Of a stretch of DNA of 64,000 nt, positions 43,679-54,298 are shown in pieces. The stretch is from Lentinula raphanica (Eukaryota; Basidiomycota; Agaricomycetes; Agaricales; Omphalotaceae): assembly GCA_027919835.1 (NCBI GenBank), contig JANVFP010000005.1, positions 1,550,001 to 1,614,000 of the forward strand, written 5' to 3'. Made by a program: the position numbers and the translations under genes. Below the pieces are notes generated by a model. The model searched no databases. It worked only from the letters and a program-made list of their open reading frames with translations, and had not been told where the DNA came from. Each line of letters starts with the position of its first letter. Position 1 is the first letter of the stretch.

Positions 43679-45311
43679 CTATAGAACTGGAGCCGCGCTG
43701 CGAGGAACCGATAATCCTTCACTAACCGTTGGCAGTGAGGGGATAGGCTCAACACCAGCTGTGACAGGGATCGTCGGGGTGAACTCGATACCCATCTTCC
43801 TCTTGACATTTTCAAACGTCTTGATCATCCTCCTACGCGCTCCCAGAGCGACCACACCTCTCTTCTCTAGTTGCTCTTCGTTCAGGTCAATCATATCTTC
43901 CCACGTCATGCCCGTGAAGCAGTCGGTGTACTTGTGCAGCCTCAAGCTCTTGAGCCACGCAGGAACATCCTTGAGAAGCTCTGGGTCGATGTCTTCGGTT
44001 TTGGGCGTAGTCGCGCTTCCAAGAGTGTTCGTGGATACCGCACTCTTGGGAGTCTGAGCCTTGAGCGCACTGCGTAGGCCACTGCTTCGAAGACCGCTAC
44101 TCCTGAGAGCACTGCCCGGATAACGTGCGCTAGCAGGCGAACGCCAATTGGTGGACGAATTGGCTGCTCGGGAATGAGGCTTGGGTTGGACAGGCTTTTG
44201 AATTCCGGAAGGCTGTACAAGACCGCTCATCACGAGTTGGACAGCGAGAATCTGAGCCTCGGTCGAGAAGCCCATGTTGTTGAGCATAGCCATGTTGAAC
44301 GGGTTCATCATACCAGCGGCCAGGCCGGCAGCCATACCTGCAGCAGGTCCGACAAGTCCACCGGGTCCTGCGGGAACGCCCGTGGGGGCGGTGACGGCTG
44401 GGGTAGAAGTGACAGTAGAGTTTGGCTGCGGTTGCGCATCGCTGCCTTTCTTGAACATGAGATCCTGTGGAGTGACAACCATGCTAGCCCAGCTGGTCTC
44501 TTCGCTAGGCTTGACAAGGAGTTCTTGAGCTTGGTCCCCTTTGACTTTAGCGCTGGCAGCGTCGTTCTCACCAACATGAGTGTCGAACTGCGAGCTGACT
44601 GGAGTGCCAGGGAGATTCAAGCTTGGGGGACGCATGGCACGGCTTGCCTTGTTCGCATTATCTGCTAGCGATAGAGATATGAGGATCGTTATCACGTATA
44701 ACAATTAGTAGGGGAGATCTACCTGGAGCAGTCGCCGCGGGATGACCGTCGGACATCTGTTGTAAGACTGCGGAAAGGAACTTGACCTGACTGGGTTTAG
44801 CGTGCTGTAAAAGAGTGTAGAGCGAAGCTGTTTGCTCCGACTCAGAGAGAAGTTTGAACCCTAGCCACGGTTGTCAGTTGTGCCTCTCGTGCTGAACTAT
44901 GAAAGAGTCCGACGTACATTGCTCGATGGTACCCAACTCCTCTCTGAATTTGATATCTTCAGATGCTACAGCCATAGCGCCCTAGAAGGACAGGTCAATA
45001 TCGACGAAACATCTTCTTAATAAGCAGATGTGAATCATACAAGAGTGGCTTCGTATTTCTGAAGATCCTGGAACCACCGCTCAATGCCTTCACCTTCAGA
45101 ATACATCATGAGATTCGACTGTTCCATCAAAGAAAAGACAAGAAGCAAACTCACCATTCGCTCCGGCGACCCGCGGTGAAGGGGGGACAGTAAATCCAGT
45201 GGTACTCGTACGAGATTCGAGCAGGTTACCAGCAGTCGACGGATGAAGGGAAGATTGTTGAAGTTCGGCCGGGAACTTCTTCGTCGAATTGGAAGGCTGG
45301 GTGCTCAACAT
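43679..45311 (-). CDS. VTS1: RNA-binding SAM-domain protein Vts1 (Smaug family)
   Basis: Binds stem-loops in mRNAs and recruits deadenylases for decay. The ATG at 45311 opens MLSTQPSNSTKKFPAELQQS. The N-terminal conserved block is EGIERWFQDLQKYEATL, then LGTIEQWFKLLSESEQTASL and SQVKFLSAVLQQM. The middle is Pro/Ala/Gly-rich with a Met-rich patch and repeats (ALRSSGLRSSGLRSALKA). The SAM domain is C-terminal: LLKDVPAWLKSLRLHKYTDC, FTGMTWEDMIDLNEEQLEKR, GVVALGARRRMIKTFENVK. The GVxALGARRRM helix holds the basic RNA-contacting residues of Vts1/Smaug. The frame ends at 43679 with about 30 extra residues. The first intron most likely ends at TTCTGAAG (about 45108), since the nearer CAG gives a stop. 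Confidence 0.93.
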
Positions 45312-45677
45312 ATCGATATCTACACAAATTGAGAGGCAAAAAGGGGAGGAAAATGAGAGGAAAAGAAGTTGCAAGAAAGACCTATATTCCAGATGGTCAG
45401 GGAGGGCGGGTTGTGAAAGAAAGGGCGCTGGGTAATTGTTTGGGACTTTTATATGCCCGGTGGAGATCCGTGAAAAAAGATCAAATTGATGGTGAAACCA
45501 TCAAAACACCATCAGACCTATCATCGCAACGCCATAAAAACTGTATAGCCGTATAGCCTCGAATTCGTCTCATTTGGGTTCATTGTACAACGATGCTATG
45601 CTCGCAACTCCCGCACAAAATCACGACCTTTCCAACCCCAAACGTGTTTCTCCTTCATTCCACCGTCAACTTCGATC
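45312..45677. other. Vts1 upstream region
   Basis: No gene is seen. TATAAAAG lies on the minus strand at 45446-45453, about 135 bp before the Vts1 start. The left part is the 3' flank of neither gene on this strand, because both neighbours point left. Confidence 0.45.
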
Positions 45678-47270
45678 TTACCCTCGCTCTGATATTTCCA
45701 AATCATGATACTTTGGCCAAAGTACATCTGTGACGTATGTACTAAACGTGCTTCCTGGAGTACCTATAGCGTGACTAGCCTTTCCAACAATCATGGCATC
45801 CAGAAACGGTATGAGGAAAGACTTTAGTCGCAGGCCGTCGTAGAGATTCTCAAGGTGGTCCAAGGTGTGAAGATGAGGCAAAAAGTCGCCCAAATGGAAC
45901 GCACAAGGGAAAGCGTGATAGAATAAAGCGAGATCAGAATTCGTGGCAGGAGCTCGAGCGTCTGTCGCTATGTAGAGAGGCACATTCAGAGGTATAAGAG
46001 CTGATGAGGTATGATGATGCCTCCTACAGCGAAGGCTGTAATTGGAAGCACCAAGCTGTTCTTGAACGACGTTGTTGTTGTGATCAGGATCCGTGATCGG
46101 TTTTTGAAGGCTCTGCTCAAGAGCGACGGCATCCGTCAGGGGAACTCCAAGCTCGTCTCGTATGAGTGACCACCACACTTTACGTGCTTTAGTTCCAGCA
46201 TCAGCCTTGAATTGACCGTCTCCGAGACGTACATGGACAGCGAGATATGAACTTCCCAATGCTGTAGACACTATCTCTGCAGCACGCAAGAGATATGTAT
46301 TGGTTAGCACCATACTGTCCCGTGCTTGCGAACGGATGTAGCGGTTTTGTGGTATAGAGAGAGACAATCTTGATGAACCAAACAGAGTACCAATTTGCAG
46401 CAGAGGCTCTTCGATGAATGCTAGTGTGTTTATGTTCAAGTTTTCGGAGTATTTCGCGTTGTGGGTTGAGAAATCATCATCCACAAATCTGAACTGATAA
46501 CGGCTGGTATCTTTAAGCGCGTAGGTTTCCGTTGACGAAATATTGAGGCAGTCGTGTAACCATGCATCAGTGAGATTCCAGCGAAAGATGATTGGCTGAC
46601 GAGCGCGTATTGTCGAAAAGTCGACCAACCAGTCCCAAGACAACAGAGTGTAGTCAAAGTAATCGAAGCATCCAAATGGAAGAGGGACATCTAGAGCAGT
46701 TTTGGAGCAATGCGTCATATTCTCTTTTCCTGACAGCGAGACGAATGAATAGAGGGAATCATAATTAACATAGCGCAGAGGTTTAGACCCCAGGCGAACA
46801 GGTGGAACAAGAAGTGTGCGGTTGAGGATACGAGATAGGGTGAGGGCGTTCTCGAGTGCGATGCGTTGGTTGTGAAAGCCGCTATGAGGCAAATAGGACA
46901 AGTACTTGTCATGCAATAAAGCCGTTTGTGGGCAAGATTCGATATAGGGATCAACTTCGATGACTTTGGAGATTCCGTTAGCTTGATGCGACCCGGTTGC
47001 GAGAGAGAGACTCCACCTGTATTTGTAGAGATAGTAGGCGGTTCCAAAGCAAGCGAAACAGGCGAAGGCGAGAAGTGACAGCAAGACGGCGAGATACAGG
47101 TTATTTCGATCTGGACTGGTTTGTTGCACACTACGAGAGGCATACAGTGGCGTTTGCAGCATGGCAGTATGAGGGGCACGCATTCGATGTCTTCCTTTTT
47201 CAAGTGATACTGAGGGAGACGCGCTAGCTTCGCGCGCACGCGCCGTCAGCCTGAAAGCAGGGACTGCCAT
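45678..47270 (-). CDS. GDP-fucose protein O-fucosyltransferase-like type II membrane protein
   Basis: A single uninterrupted frame of 530 residues, notable among intron-rich neighbours. A basic N-terminus of about 57 residues precedes one hydrophobic anchor (residues ~58-82, LYLAVLLSLLAFACFACFGT), so the catalytic part should be in the ER/Golgi lumen. HSGFHNQRIALENALTLSRI (130-149) matches the N-terminal GGxNNQR-type motif, YLAVHVRLGD (~342-351) is the RxD donor-binding motif, and SHAIGTPGSTFSTYVTDVLW near the end matches motif III. NxS/T sites (NRT, NMT, NLT, NIS, NYS) fit a lumenal protein. The family is GT65/PF10250-like; donor and acceptor in fungi are not established. Confidence 0.83.
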   Translation of the reverse strand: MAVPAFRLTARAREASASPSVSLEKGRHRMRAPHTAMLQTPLYASRSVQQTSPDRNNLYLAVLLSLLAFACFACFGTAYYLYKYRWSLSLATGSHQANGISKVIEVDPYIESCPQTALLHDKYLSYLPHSGFHNQRIALENALTLSRILNRTLLVPPVRLGSKPLRYVNYDSLYSFVSLSGKENMTHCSKTALDVPLPFGCFDYFDYTLLSWDWLVDFSTIRARQPIIFRWNLTDAWLHDCLNISSTETYALKDTSRYQFRFVDDDFSTHNAKYSENLNINTLAFIEEPLLQIGTLFGSSRLSLSIPQNRYIRSQARDSMVLTNTYLLRAAEIVSTALGSSYLAVHVRLGDGQFKADAGTKARKVWWSLIRDELGVPLTDAVALEQSLQKPITDPDHNNNVVQEQLGASNYSLRCRRHHHTSSALIPLNVPLYIATDARAPATNSDLALFYHAFPCAFHLGDFLPHLHTLDHLENLYDGLRLKSFLIPFLDAMIVGKASHAIGTPGSTFSTYVTDVLWPKYHDLEISERG

Positions 47271-47822
47271 GTTGTCTGTAAAAGCTATATAGTAGTGTAG
47301 ATAAGACCTTCCGTGAAATCGCCTGTGCTCACCTACGATCTCAATGTTTGCATCAATCTGGGAAGAAGAGAAAGGTTCAACTTCAAGTTGATCGTTTTCA
47401 GTACACGTGACTCAGCTCGCTTACGTAAGCTGTCTCACGTAGGCGCCAGCCGCCGGCCCGCTGGCAAGGCTATGGTTTGATACAGCCTGGACGAGGGAAG
47501 AGGTCACTCCGATTGGCAGCTACGGAGGCTGGCTATAAGGCCTATACTGGTAAAGCTACATAGTATTGAAGGACAAACGGTATCCAAATTACCCCCCCCC
47601 CCCACCCTCGTGGCAAGGCCAACGAGTCTTCATGTTCAATCTTGTTCAATGCTGGGGCCACTCATTGCCAGATAAATGATAACCTGGAATTTCGGGAATG
47701 TTGTCAATGGTCCAGTGTAATTTGCGGGTCTTCTTCGAAAGGTCAACGGCGTCCTTCACGAGTACAATGAATGAAATTCAATCAGAGGCGCACATTCATA
47801 CAAAGGGAATCATAAGTGGGCC
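47271..47822. other. Interval with a 12-base C run
   Basis: About 550 bp between the fucosyltransferase-like start and the P450 stop. It holds a homopolymer of 12 C at 47592-47603 and a GC-rich stretch near 47440-47470. No gene is seen. Confidence 0.5.
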
Positions 47823-50283
47823 TTAGTCTCGACCAGCTATGGTGATTCTGAGTGGTAGGTTTTCACCCTTGATCTCCTCCCCTTCCAGAGTAGGCAACAT
47901 CACCAGACAAGCTTCTCTCCTTAGTCGGTCTAGCTCTCTGGTAGGACTCAGCTCGAAGTTGTTGACAATTTCCACGAGGAGGGATTGCATCTCGTACATA
48001 GCAAACCTCCAGCCGATGCAGGTACGCACTCCTCCGGCGAAAGTCAGTCTTAGAGGAACATGATCAGCTCAGGTGTGCACCATCTAACTAAAGCCAACTG
48101 AGAAGCTCACAGATTACCAACCACGCCTAGAGTTGGACCCTTCTTTTCAGTTCCTCTGAACCATCGATCTGGATTGAAGACGTCGGCGTCTTCGCCAAAT
48201 ACTTCCTTGTTCCTGGAGTAGCGAACAAAACCTCTAACATGAAATCTTGTGGAACTGAAAAGTTCGACATACCTGTTGTATGCAGCGATAGACAGCACGA
48301 ATTTCGTTCCTTTGCCTACAGGGAGTTCATTGATTATTTCGCCCTTCGTCGTGGTGATGGGTTTGGATAAGGGTAACACAACATCATGAGCCGCCATGCG
48401 ATAGTTTTGATATACCGCTGGGTGGAAGCGCATCGATTCCTACAATATGAGAAAGCCATATGAAGTGACGAAACTTTCCGTACGTTGACAATCTTACCTT
48501 CAAAACTGCTGCCATGTAAGGCATATTATCGAAGTCATTGGCCGTGAAATCTCGGCCATTGAGTTTTCGTTCTGTCGCTCGGATTTCTTCACGAAGTTTC
48601 GTTTGCACTTTCGGATGACGAGCGACCTCGAGAATGCACCAAACGAGAGAGGTTGAACTCGTTTCATGGCCTGTGGTACACAATGAGCTGATAATATCTA
48701 GAGGGTAGATGAGGATCAAGTACCGGCTAGAAGAAGGGTGCGCATCTGTGCCAACATTTCTTCATCAGTGAGACGACTTGCAGGGTTTTCAGAAGCATTG
48801 GCTTTGACTGTTAGAGAAGAATGTAAGCTCACGCCTATCAGGATCGAACCGGGAAACGAGTTACCCAACAAGCTTAGGATATCCTTGTTCTCTTTTCCCA
48901 GAAGGAGTGCTTGAGATTTCATGTCAATCAAGGACTGAGCAATGTCATTCGCTAGCTGTGCCGTATGTCGCGCATGTACCATCCGCCTGGTATTCGAATA
49001 TTTGGACATTAAGCGAAGATACCAAACTGGCATAACTGTTTGAGTAAAGATTGCCTGACGAGATGGCTGGCCAAGTGTATCCGACCTGGAAAGTGTTGAG
49101 ACAAGAATTACCGAGTTATGATGCAAAAACCAACATGAGTCCGAAATACGCTTTCATTAACTCATTCTCCCTGTTTTCTAGTGCTCCAAAATGATAGTCA
49201 AATGCAGCTGCGAGCGCGATTCAACAGAACGTGATGAGATATCTTGACCTCGAAAGCCATACCTTCTCCAAGCGAGTCCATCGTTGCCCTAGAAAGCCAC
49301 GACGCTACATTGAGTTCGACCGATTGGTCGATAGAACTCGCGAGAAGATCATTCCATTGTGCTACAAGCTAATTTTCCTCGTTTGAACTCGCCAGACTCT
49401 TATTCAGAAAACTACGAAGCTAGAACGCACATTAGACCCAGCCTTCAGAAATATGGGAACGAAAGCCTTTGACTCAGGAGCTATGCGGGAATAACAGAAT
49501 GAGTTTAGTTACATGAATCGACGTTGACAGAATTATGTGCACACTTACTCCCAAATCCAGGAAGCATTGCTTTTCTTTGTCGTTTGTGAATAGTACCTGT
49601 GTGATTGCATAATTAAATCTGTTCTATGAGAGTCACAGGTCTTACTTAGAAAACCTACCATCAGCCCATAATAAGCCCCGTCCCATGAGAACACGACTAA
49701 TTTCGGTGCGTTCTGGCCACTTGAGAAATCCGTAACCTAGATAAGCATTTAGGCACCAATAGCATGGTGTGAAAGAGCCATGGTGGACGTACCAGCTGTT
49801 TGAAAGATGTATTGCATAGCTAGTAGAAGGGTATAGTACGACCACGGTGAATACTCACTCTTCCCAATTCGAATCATTGGACTCCTACCTTTAGGATCGG
49901 AGACGACGAGCCGATCTTCCCCAAATGGACCTTTGATTCGAACGATATCGCCAAATCGTTGTTTCCATTTGAAGTCTGGAGCACCAACTTGGCTTTGAAA
50001 TAGTTCTGCTAGGTTACCTATGAATTGCCCAAGTGCCAGTGAGTAATGTGTATATCAGAATATCTGGACTACCACACACCTAGCCAGAAGGATTCTGGTT
50101 CAGGACCAGGGATATGGGATATGGAAATCCGAGTGTATCTTCGATAGAGGAAATAGACAAGAGCTATTGCACCTAAAAGAATACCATTCTGAAGCAGCGA
50201 AAGTTAGCCTCTGGCCTTCGAAAGCTTGCGGATACTATTACCTTTGACTGTGCATATTCAGAAAGTAGACGGACAATCTCCAT
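47823..50283 (-). CDS. Cytochrome P450 monooxygenase
   Basis: The ATG at 50283 opens a membrane anchor (MEIVRLLSEYAQSKNGILLG, ALVYFLYRRYTR) and a proline hinge (HIPGPEPESFWLGNLAEL). Core motifs in order: WADGTIHKRQRKAMLPGF (C helix; WxxxR/K type), LLLAGHETSSTSLVWCILEV (I helix, AGHETS), LKESMRFHP (ExxR), DVFNPDRWF (PERF-like region), and FAGGVRTCIGWRFAMYEMQ (haem loop FxxGxRxCxG with the axial Cys). The haem motif is completed across an intron near 48050-48113. About a dozen short introns are needed. It is most like the large microsomal Agaricomycete clans (CYP5150/CYP512 kind), but I cannot assign the family. No other biosynthetic gene lies next to it, so a detoxification or stand-alone role is as likely as secondary metabolism. 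Confidence 0.93.
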
Positions 50284-50340
50284 GTTGCAGTGATGGATGA
50301 GGTTGAAAGTTAGTGCGTCACTTCTGAGCTTCTAAATTGG

Positions 50341-50348
50341 CTTTATAA
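50341..50348 (-). promoter_or_regulatory. Probable TATA box of the P450 gene
   Basis: TTATAAAG on the minus strand, 58-65 bp upstream of the ATG at 50283. Confidence 0.45.
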
Positions 50349-50593
50349 GGCGGGATGAGAGGCTAAAGTAAAGAGTCATTTTTGTGTAACTGAAAATATT
50401 CATGTGACAGAGTAGAGATATGGGGAAGGAATACCCCTGGAATACCCCAGATCCGTTGTATTGCGTTCACTCGGACATATTCTAGTTTCTGTAGTTTCTA
50501 GAGGACAAACATAAACGAATTGAGTAGCAGCCTTTTATGACCGCAATTGCACGACACCAGGTCCAGTACAGACCTCCAGGCTCCAAACTATCT

Positions 50594-51821
50594 TTACGGA
50601 TCGGTCCCACACCACTTCTCCTCAATTTCGGCTTGTCGATACCGTAGATCAGTCCAGGATTTACCCATGAAAATCTGGGGTATTTCGGTGAAGCTAGCGT
50701 CCAAACACTTGACGATTCGATCGGTGAAATACTTGTAACATTGTGGGCAAAGGGAGCTTTTGAGCGCTTCCGCCGCCTGGTAGGAGATCGAGTCCAGGGC
50801 ATCCCATCTTTCCTCAAGCAACCCCGAGACTGGAGAGTAGAACAGGACATACAAGTTGAGGACCATGTCGTAGCAGCTGTTCGCATTCGGATCCGAGGTA
50901 CATCCGTGCTGGCGGAGGTAGTCTCTTGGATAACCCACATGTTCGACGAGCCACATGTGAGTGACCTGCCGTCGTAGGTCGCGCAACGTCCTTTTCCCGC
51001 GCATGAGCTTTACCTGGTCTGCATCATCTAGCTCTACTATAGACCCATCATCAAGCTCGACGCCATCCATGATGTGTTGTAGGGTTTGCTGTGCCGCGAG
51101 ATAATACGCCAATGGGAGGCAATATTCCAATTGGCATTCTTTGAGAACGTTGATCATGCGAAACGTCAGGGAACAAGGTGCGTCCTCTACGTCCATCGTA
51201 TAACCAGTGATTGCGACGCGAGGTGTCTCGGGAGGGAGATGACCGAATATGATATGGCTCCACAACATGCCGAAGAAATCAAGAAAGGCACTTTTGACTT
51301 GTGTTCGAATTTCTGGGAGATCGTATTTGGCTGAAACGAGGAGAGCGTCGAGCATATTTTCAATGTTGAATTCCGTAAGGTTGTTCGAATCAATTGTTTT
51401 TTGAAAGACACTATGTATGAAAAAGATTTCCAGTTAGCGAGCGAGAAAAGCAATAGCGAAGATAGGCATACTGGGGCACTCCATGGATGACTTTGAGTAG
51501 AATACGTAGCTCGGCCTCCGAGCAGTTGAACATCTCGCAGTACGGTAGACCGTAGATGAGATCAGCATTCTCGGGCTGTTGGATAGAGAATAGATCTGAG
51601 AAGAGCCCTGAGACTTCGCGCAAAATTTTGATGGAAGCAGGGAATAGAGTGTTTTCAACTTTGAGATAGATATCGCCCTTGGTATTCGAAAATTCTGGAT
51701 CAACGACGTATGTTTCATCAGATTCGGACTCGGAGGAATGTGCGAATGTTGAGCGTTCTACATCAGTTCTGACAAGACTTGAGCTCCGAGTGCGTTTGAC
51801 GGAAGTTTCTGCGAGAGCCAT
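50594..51821 (-). CDS. BTB/POZ domain protein
   Basis: The ATG at 51821 opens MALAETSVKRTRSSSLVRTD and an acidic Ser-rich stretch. The BTB fold reads SNTKGDIYLKVENTLFPASI, ILREVSGLFSDLFSIQQPE, IYGLPYCEMFNCSEAELRIL and LLKVIHGVPQ. It continues over one intron into VFQKTIDSNNLTEFNIENML and DALLVSAKYDLPEIRTQVK. The C-terminal half is helical and contains CLPLAYYLAAQQTL, WDALDSISYQAAEALKSSL and a CPQC pair before the end at 50594. Such Agaricomycete BTB proteins are an expanded family; some are Cullin-3 adaptors, but nothing here proves that. A second protein with related layout lies at 62588-63596. Confidence 0.8.
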
Positions 51822-51867
51822 AGAGAACAAGGACAGAGAAACGCGTCTTCAGAGATGAGAGGCGCTG

Positions 51868-51874
51868 TTTTATA
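51868..51874 (-). promoter_or_regulatory. Probable TATA box of the BTB gene
   Basis: TATAAAA on the minus strand, 47-53 bp upstream of the ATG at 51821. Confidence 0.4.
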
Positions 51875-52037
51875 GTAGCCATCTTATTGTTCTCCAGTTT
51901 GGCAATGGTCAAAGTTCGAGTTCAAGCGAGGCGTGAGAGTTTTGTCTAAAACTCACGTTACTTGCCGTCTCGGCTTGCCTGCGCCGGCATAGGCCGTTGG
52001 CTCGACGCGTCTTGCTCCCGAATCCTCATCATCTCGC

Positions 52038-52284
52038 ATGGAGGACGTAAAACCAAAGCCTGGAGATTGTATCAGTTGCAGAATCATTGGCACAGGCACT
52101 TTTGCAACTGTAGGCGGATACGCGCTTTGGCAGTCTCGATCAGTCGCTCCCGGGACACCAATGCAGAAACGAGCCATGGCAGGTGTCGGCGTAGGTGAGG
52201 TCTCTCATGAATGTTCTGTTCTGGATAGGGAGCTGAATGTATGCAGCCATGCTGATAGCTAGTCTTTTCAGATGGTACAAGTGA
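52038..52284 (+). CDS. Small DMAC1-like (DUF4536) mitochondrial inner-membrane protein
   Basis: A 64-residue protein in two exons. Exon 1 (52038-52194) gives MEDVKPKPGDCISCRIIGTG, TFATVGGYALWQSRSVAPGT and PMQKRAMAGVGV. A 52-nt intron (52195-52246) joins AMLIASLFRWYK and stop. The pattern (Cys-x2-Cys, a small-residue helix, SR..APG..KR.MAG.G, a second helix, RWYK end) matches the DUF4536/distal membrane-arm assembly factor 1 family. In animals that family acts in complex I assembly; the fungal role is inferred. It sits between two minus-strand genes, 148 bp from the enoyl-CoA hydratase stop. Reading through the intron gives an unrelated longer tail. Confidence 0.78.
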
Positions 52285-52432
52285 TTGCATAGGTGTGCTC
52301 TTGTCAATCTTCAAAATTCAGGACTAACATGGCCAATGAAGATCTGCCCTATCTTACACCAGCAGCGAACCATAGACCTTCATCGACCACATCCCAACTC
52401 AGTAATATTATACACTTGATCTCCTTTCGTTC

Positions 52433-53579
52433 TCAAGCATGAGTGAACTCGGCCTTCCTCTTTTCTGCGAATGCGGCCATTCCTATTTACCGACACAGAT
52501 CAGATTTCATACGATTCCTCAAGTGTTCTTGTTGCGACATACCTTCTTTCTGGTCCTTGGTCGCGAATAGTCCGTGGAAGGTGCGCCTTTCGAACCTCAA
52601 ACCCTCTGCCAACGTCAATTCATATGCTAGAGAAGAGGATAGGTAATAGTTCGTGAGATCTGACAAACTCGAACCCACCAGCGTTGACTACTTCCTTCCC
52701 AGCTTGTACCGCTATCTGACCTTTGCTCGAAATATCTGTAGCCATCTTGATTGCTTCCTCGAGGACATTGTCGGTGACGCGACTGACCATTCCCCACTGG
52801 TCAGCTTCTTGAGCAGAAATCATACGGCCAGTGAGGACAAGTTCCATCGCGCGAGATTTCCCAATCGCGTGGACCAGACGCTGAGAACCTCCTCCACCGG
52901 GAATGACGCCGAGGTTGATTTCAGGCTGACCAAACTTGGCAGTGGGAGACGCGAGGATGATATCACACATCAGAGCTAGTTCACAACCTCCTCCTAACTG
53001 GGTAAATACGTGGTTGAGCATGAGTTGCAAGGTTTATGTCCTACAAGTGAACGCACCGCGTATCCGCTCACGGCTGCTATAACAGGCTTCCGCAGTCTTG
53101 ACATTTCACCCCAATTCGCCAAAAAGTTGTTCTTGTACACGTCGGAAACTACAAGACTTGCCATTTATACCCTGACAGAGACAGCGAGCACATGCTTACA
53201 CTCTTTATCTTTCATTTCCTTGATATCCGCACCAGCTACAGATAGCATATGTATTGAGACGATCGTGTTGTCTGTTGAAGCATAATATGGACGCACCTGC
53301 AAAAGCCTTTTCCGAACCGGTCAGAACGATAGCGCCAATTGCTTGATCAGCATCAGCATCAGCCAAAGCTTTGTTGAGTTCGAGAAACAACGGTGTGCTG
53401 AGAGCGTTCAGAGCTTTGGGCCTGTTGAGAGTTATGAGAGCGACAGAAGGATTTGGTCGAGAAGTGAGGATGTGTTCGTATTGTGTTGACATTAGTCGTA
53501 TGGAACCCAGAGAAAGAGAGGGTTTGTTACAGACAGTCCTGAATGCGGGGGATGTTATTTGAAATGCACGAGAGAACAT
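52433..53579 (-). CDS. Enoyl-CoA hydratase, mitochondrial (ECHS1 type)
   Basis: Hydrates 2-trans-enoyl-CoA in beta-oxidation. The ATG at 53579 opens [20 protein letters not shown] and [11 protein letters not shown], a mitochondrial presequence. The crotonase fold follows: [40 protein letters not shown] (completed over an intron), [20 protein letters not shown] (oxyanion Gly and first catalytic Glu), [20 protein letters not shown] (second catalytic Glu), [20 protein letters not shown] and [19 protein letters not shown]. The last intron places [14 protein letters not shown] at the C-terminus, stop at 52433. All catalytic features are intact and the length is normal. Confidence 0.95.
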
Positions 53580-53728
53580 GGGTGAGTGGGTTAGACCAAA
53601 TGTAGTGACCGGTTATAAAGGCGGAAGAACGATTGCCGAGGGGGGTTTCTCTTGTCCCCTTTCTCACTGTCGGTCTCGACGTTCAAGCTTTTCACAAATC
53701 AGATGCCGACTGCATTATCAATGCTATT

Positions 53729-54247
53729 CTACGGGAAGGAGGTCACAGGAAGAAAGGGCACAAGCACTAGTTTCTCTCGGTCCCACTGTATGAAGAAAGA
53801 TCAGCTCGGAGCTGTCGTTGCCAGATTGAAAGGATACACACCACGCCAGAGGTATAGTATATATCCGATTCCACCATCTTTCTCACTACGTCTATGCTCT
53901 CAGCTTCATATATGATGCACGACCCAAACGGCTTCACTGTCGCGTCTTCGGATTCAATCGATTCTGGCGTTATTGTCATCCCTGCGACCTCTGCATAGAC
54001 CAAAACAGACTCTGTTTTAATTCCTCATGCTCGAACGACGGAAAGGTTTTTCCTTACTCACGACACCGGACTGAACGAAAGGCGCAATCGCTTCACGGTG
54101 TTGCTTTTGAACCGCGGAACGGCCAGAGTCTTTGGCATCTGGGGCGAAGAGAACGAATTTATGCAGCTTGGCGGTCGTCGTGGTTGACATCAGTCGTGTT
54201 TGGGTGCCCAGGAAAGCCCTAGAGATTGGAATTCGCAGAAACGACAT
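53729..54247 (-). CDS. YCII-related domain protein, probably mitochondrial
   Basis: The ATG at 54247 opens MSFLRIPISRAFLGTQTRLM, a presequence, then the YCII fold: KLHKFVLFAPDAKDSGRSAV, KQHREAIAPFVQSGVV, an intron, MTITPESIESEDATVKPFGS, CIIYEAESIDVVRKMVESD and YYTSGVWDREKLVLVPFLP. The His in KQHRE and the Asp of ESDIYY correspond to the conserved pair of the superfamily. The C-terminus ends VTSFP at 53729. Function in fungi is unknown; related bacterial proteins bind or convert small molecules. An in-frame ATG further upstream (54316) would place a GC-rich hairpin inside the coding region; I prefer 54247. Confidence 0.87.
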
Positions 54248-54263
54248 TTCAAGGAAGAGAAAA

Positions 54264-54298
54264 ACCCTAACCCTGGACCTGTTAACCAGGGTCCAGGG
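54264..54298. promoter_or_regulatory. Telomere-like motif and hairpin just upstream of the YCII gene
   Basis: CCCTAACCCT (54265-54274) is followed by CCCTGGACC TGTTAACCAG GGTCCAGGG (54271-54298), which folds into a 9-bp perfect stem. On the gene's strand this lies 24-50 nt before the ATG, so it is either promoter or 5' UTR. GGGTTAGGG is the core bound by Tbf1-type factors. Confidence 0.55.

Noticed and set aside
47823..53579. A biosynthetic cluster around the P450
   Set aside because: Neighbours are a fucosyltransferase-like protein, a BTB protein and housekeeping mitochondrial genes; no synthase, cyclase or tailoring set.
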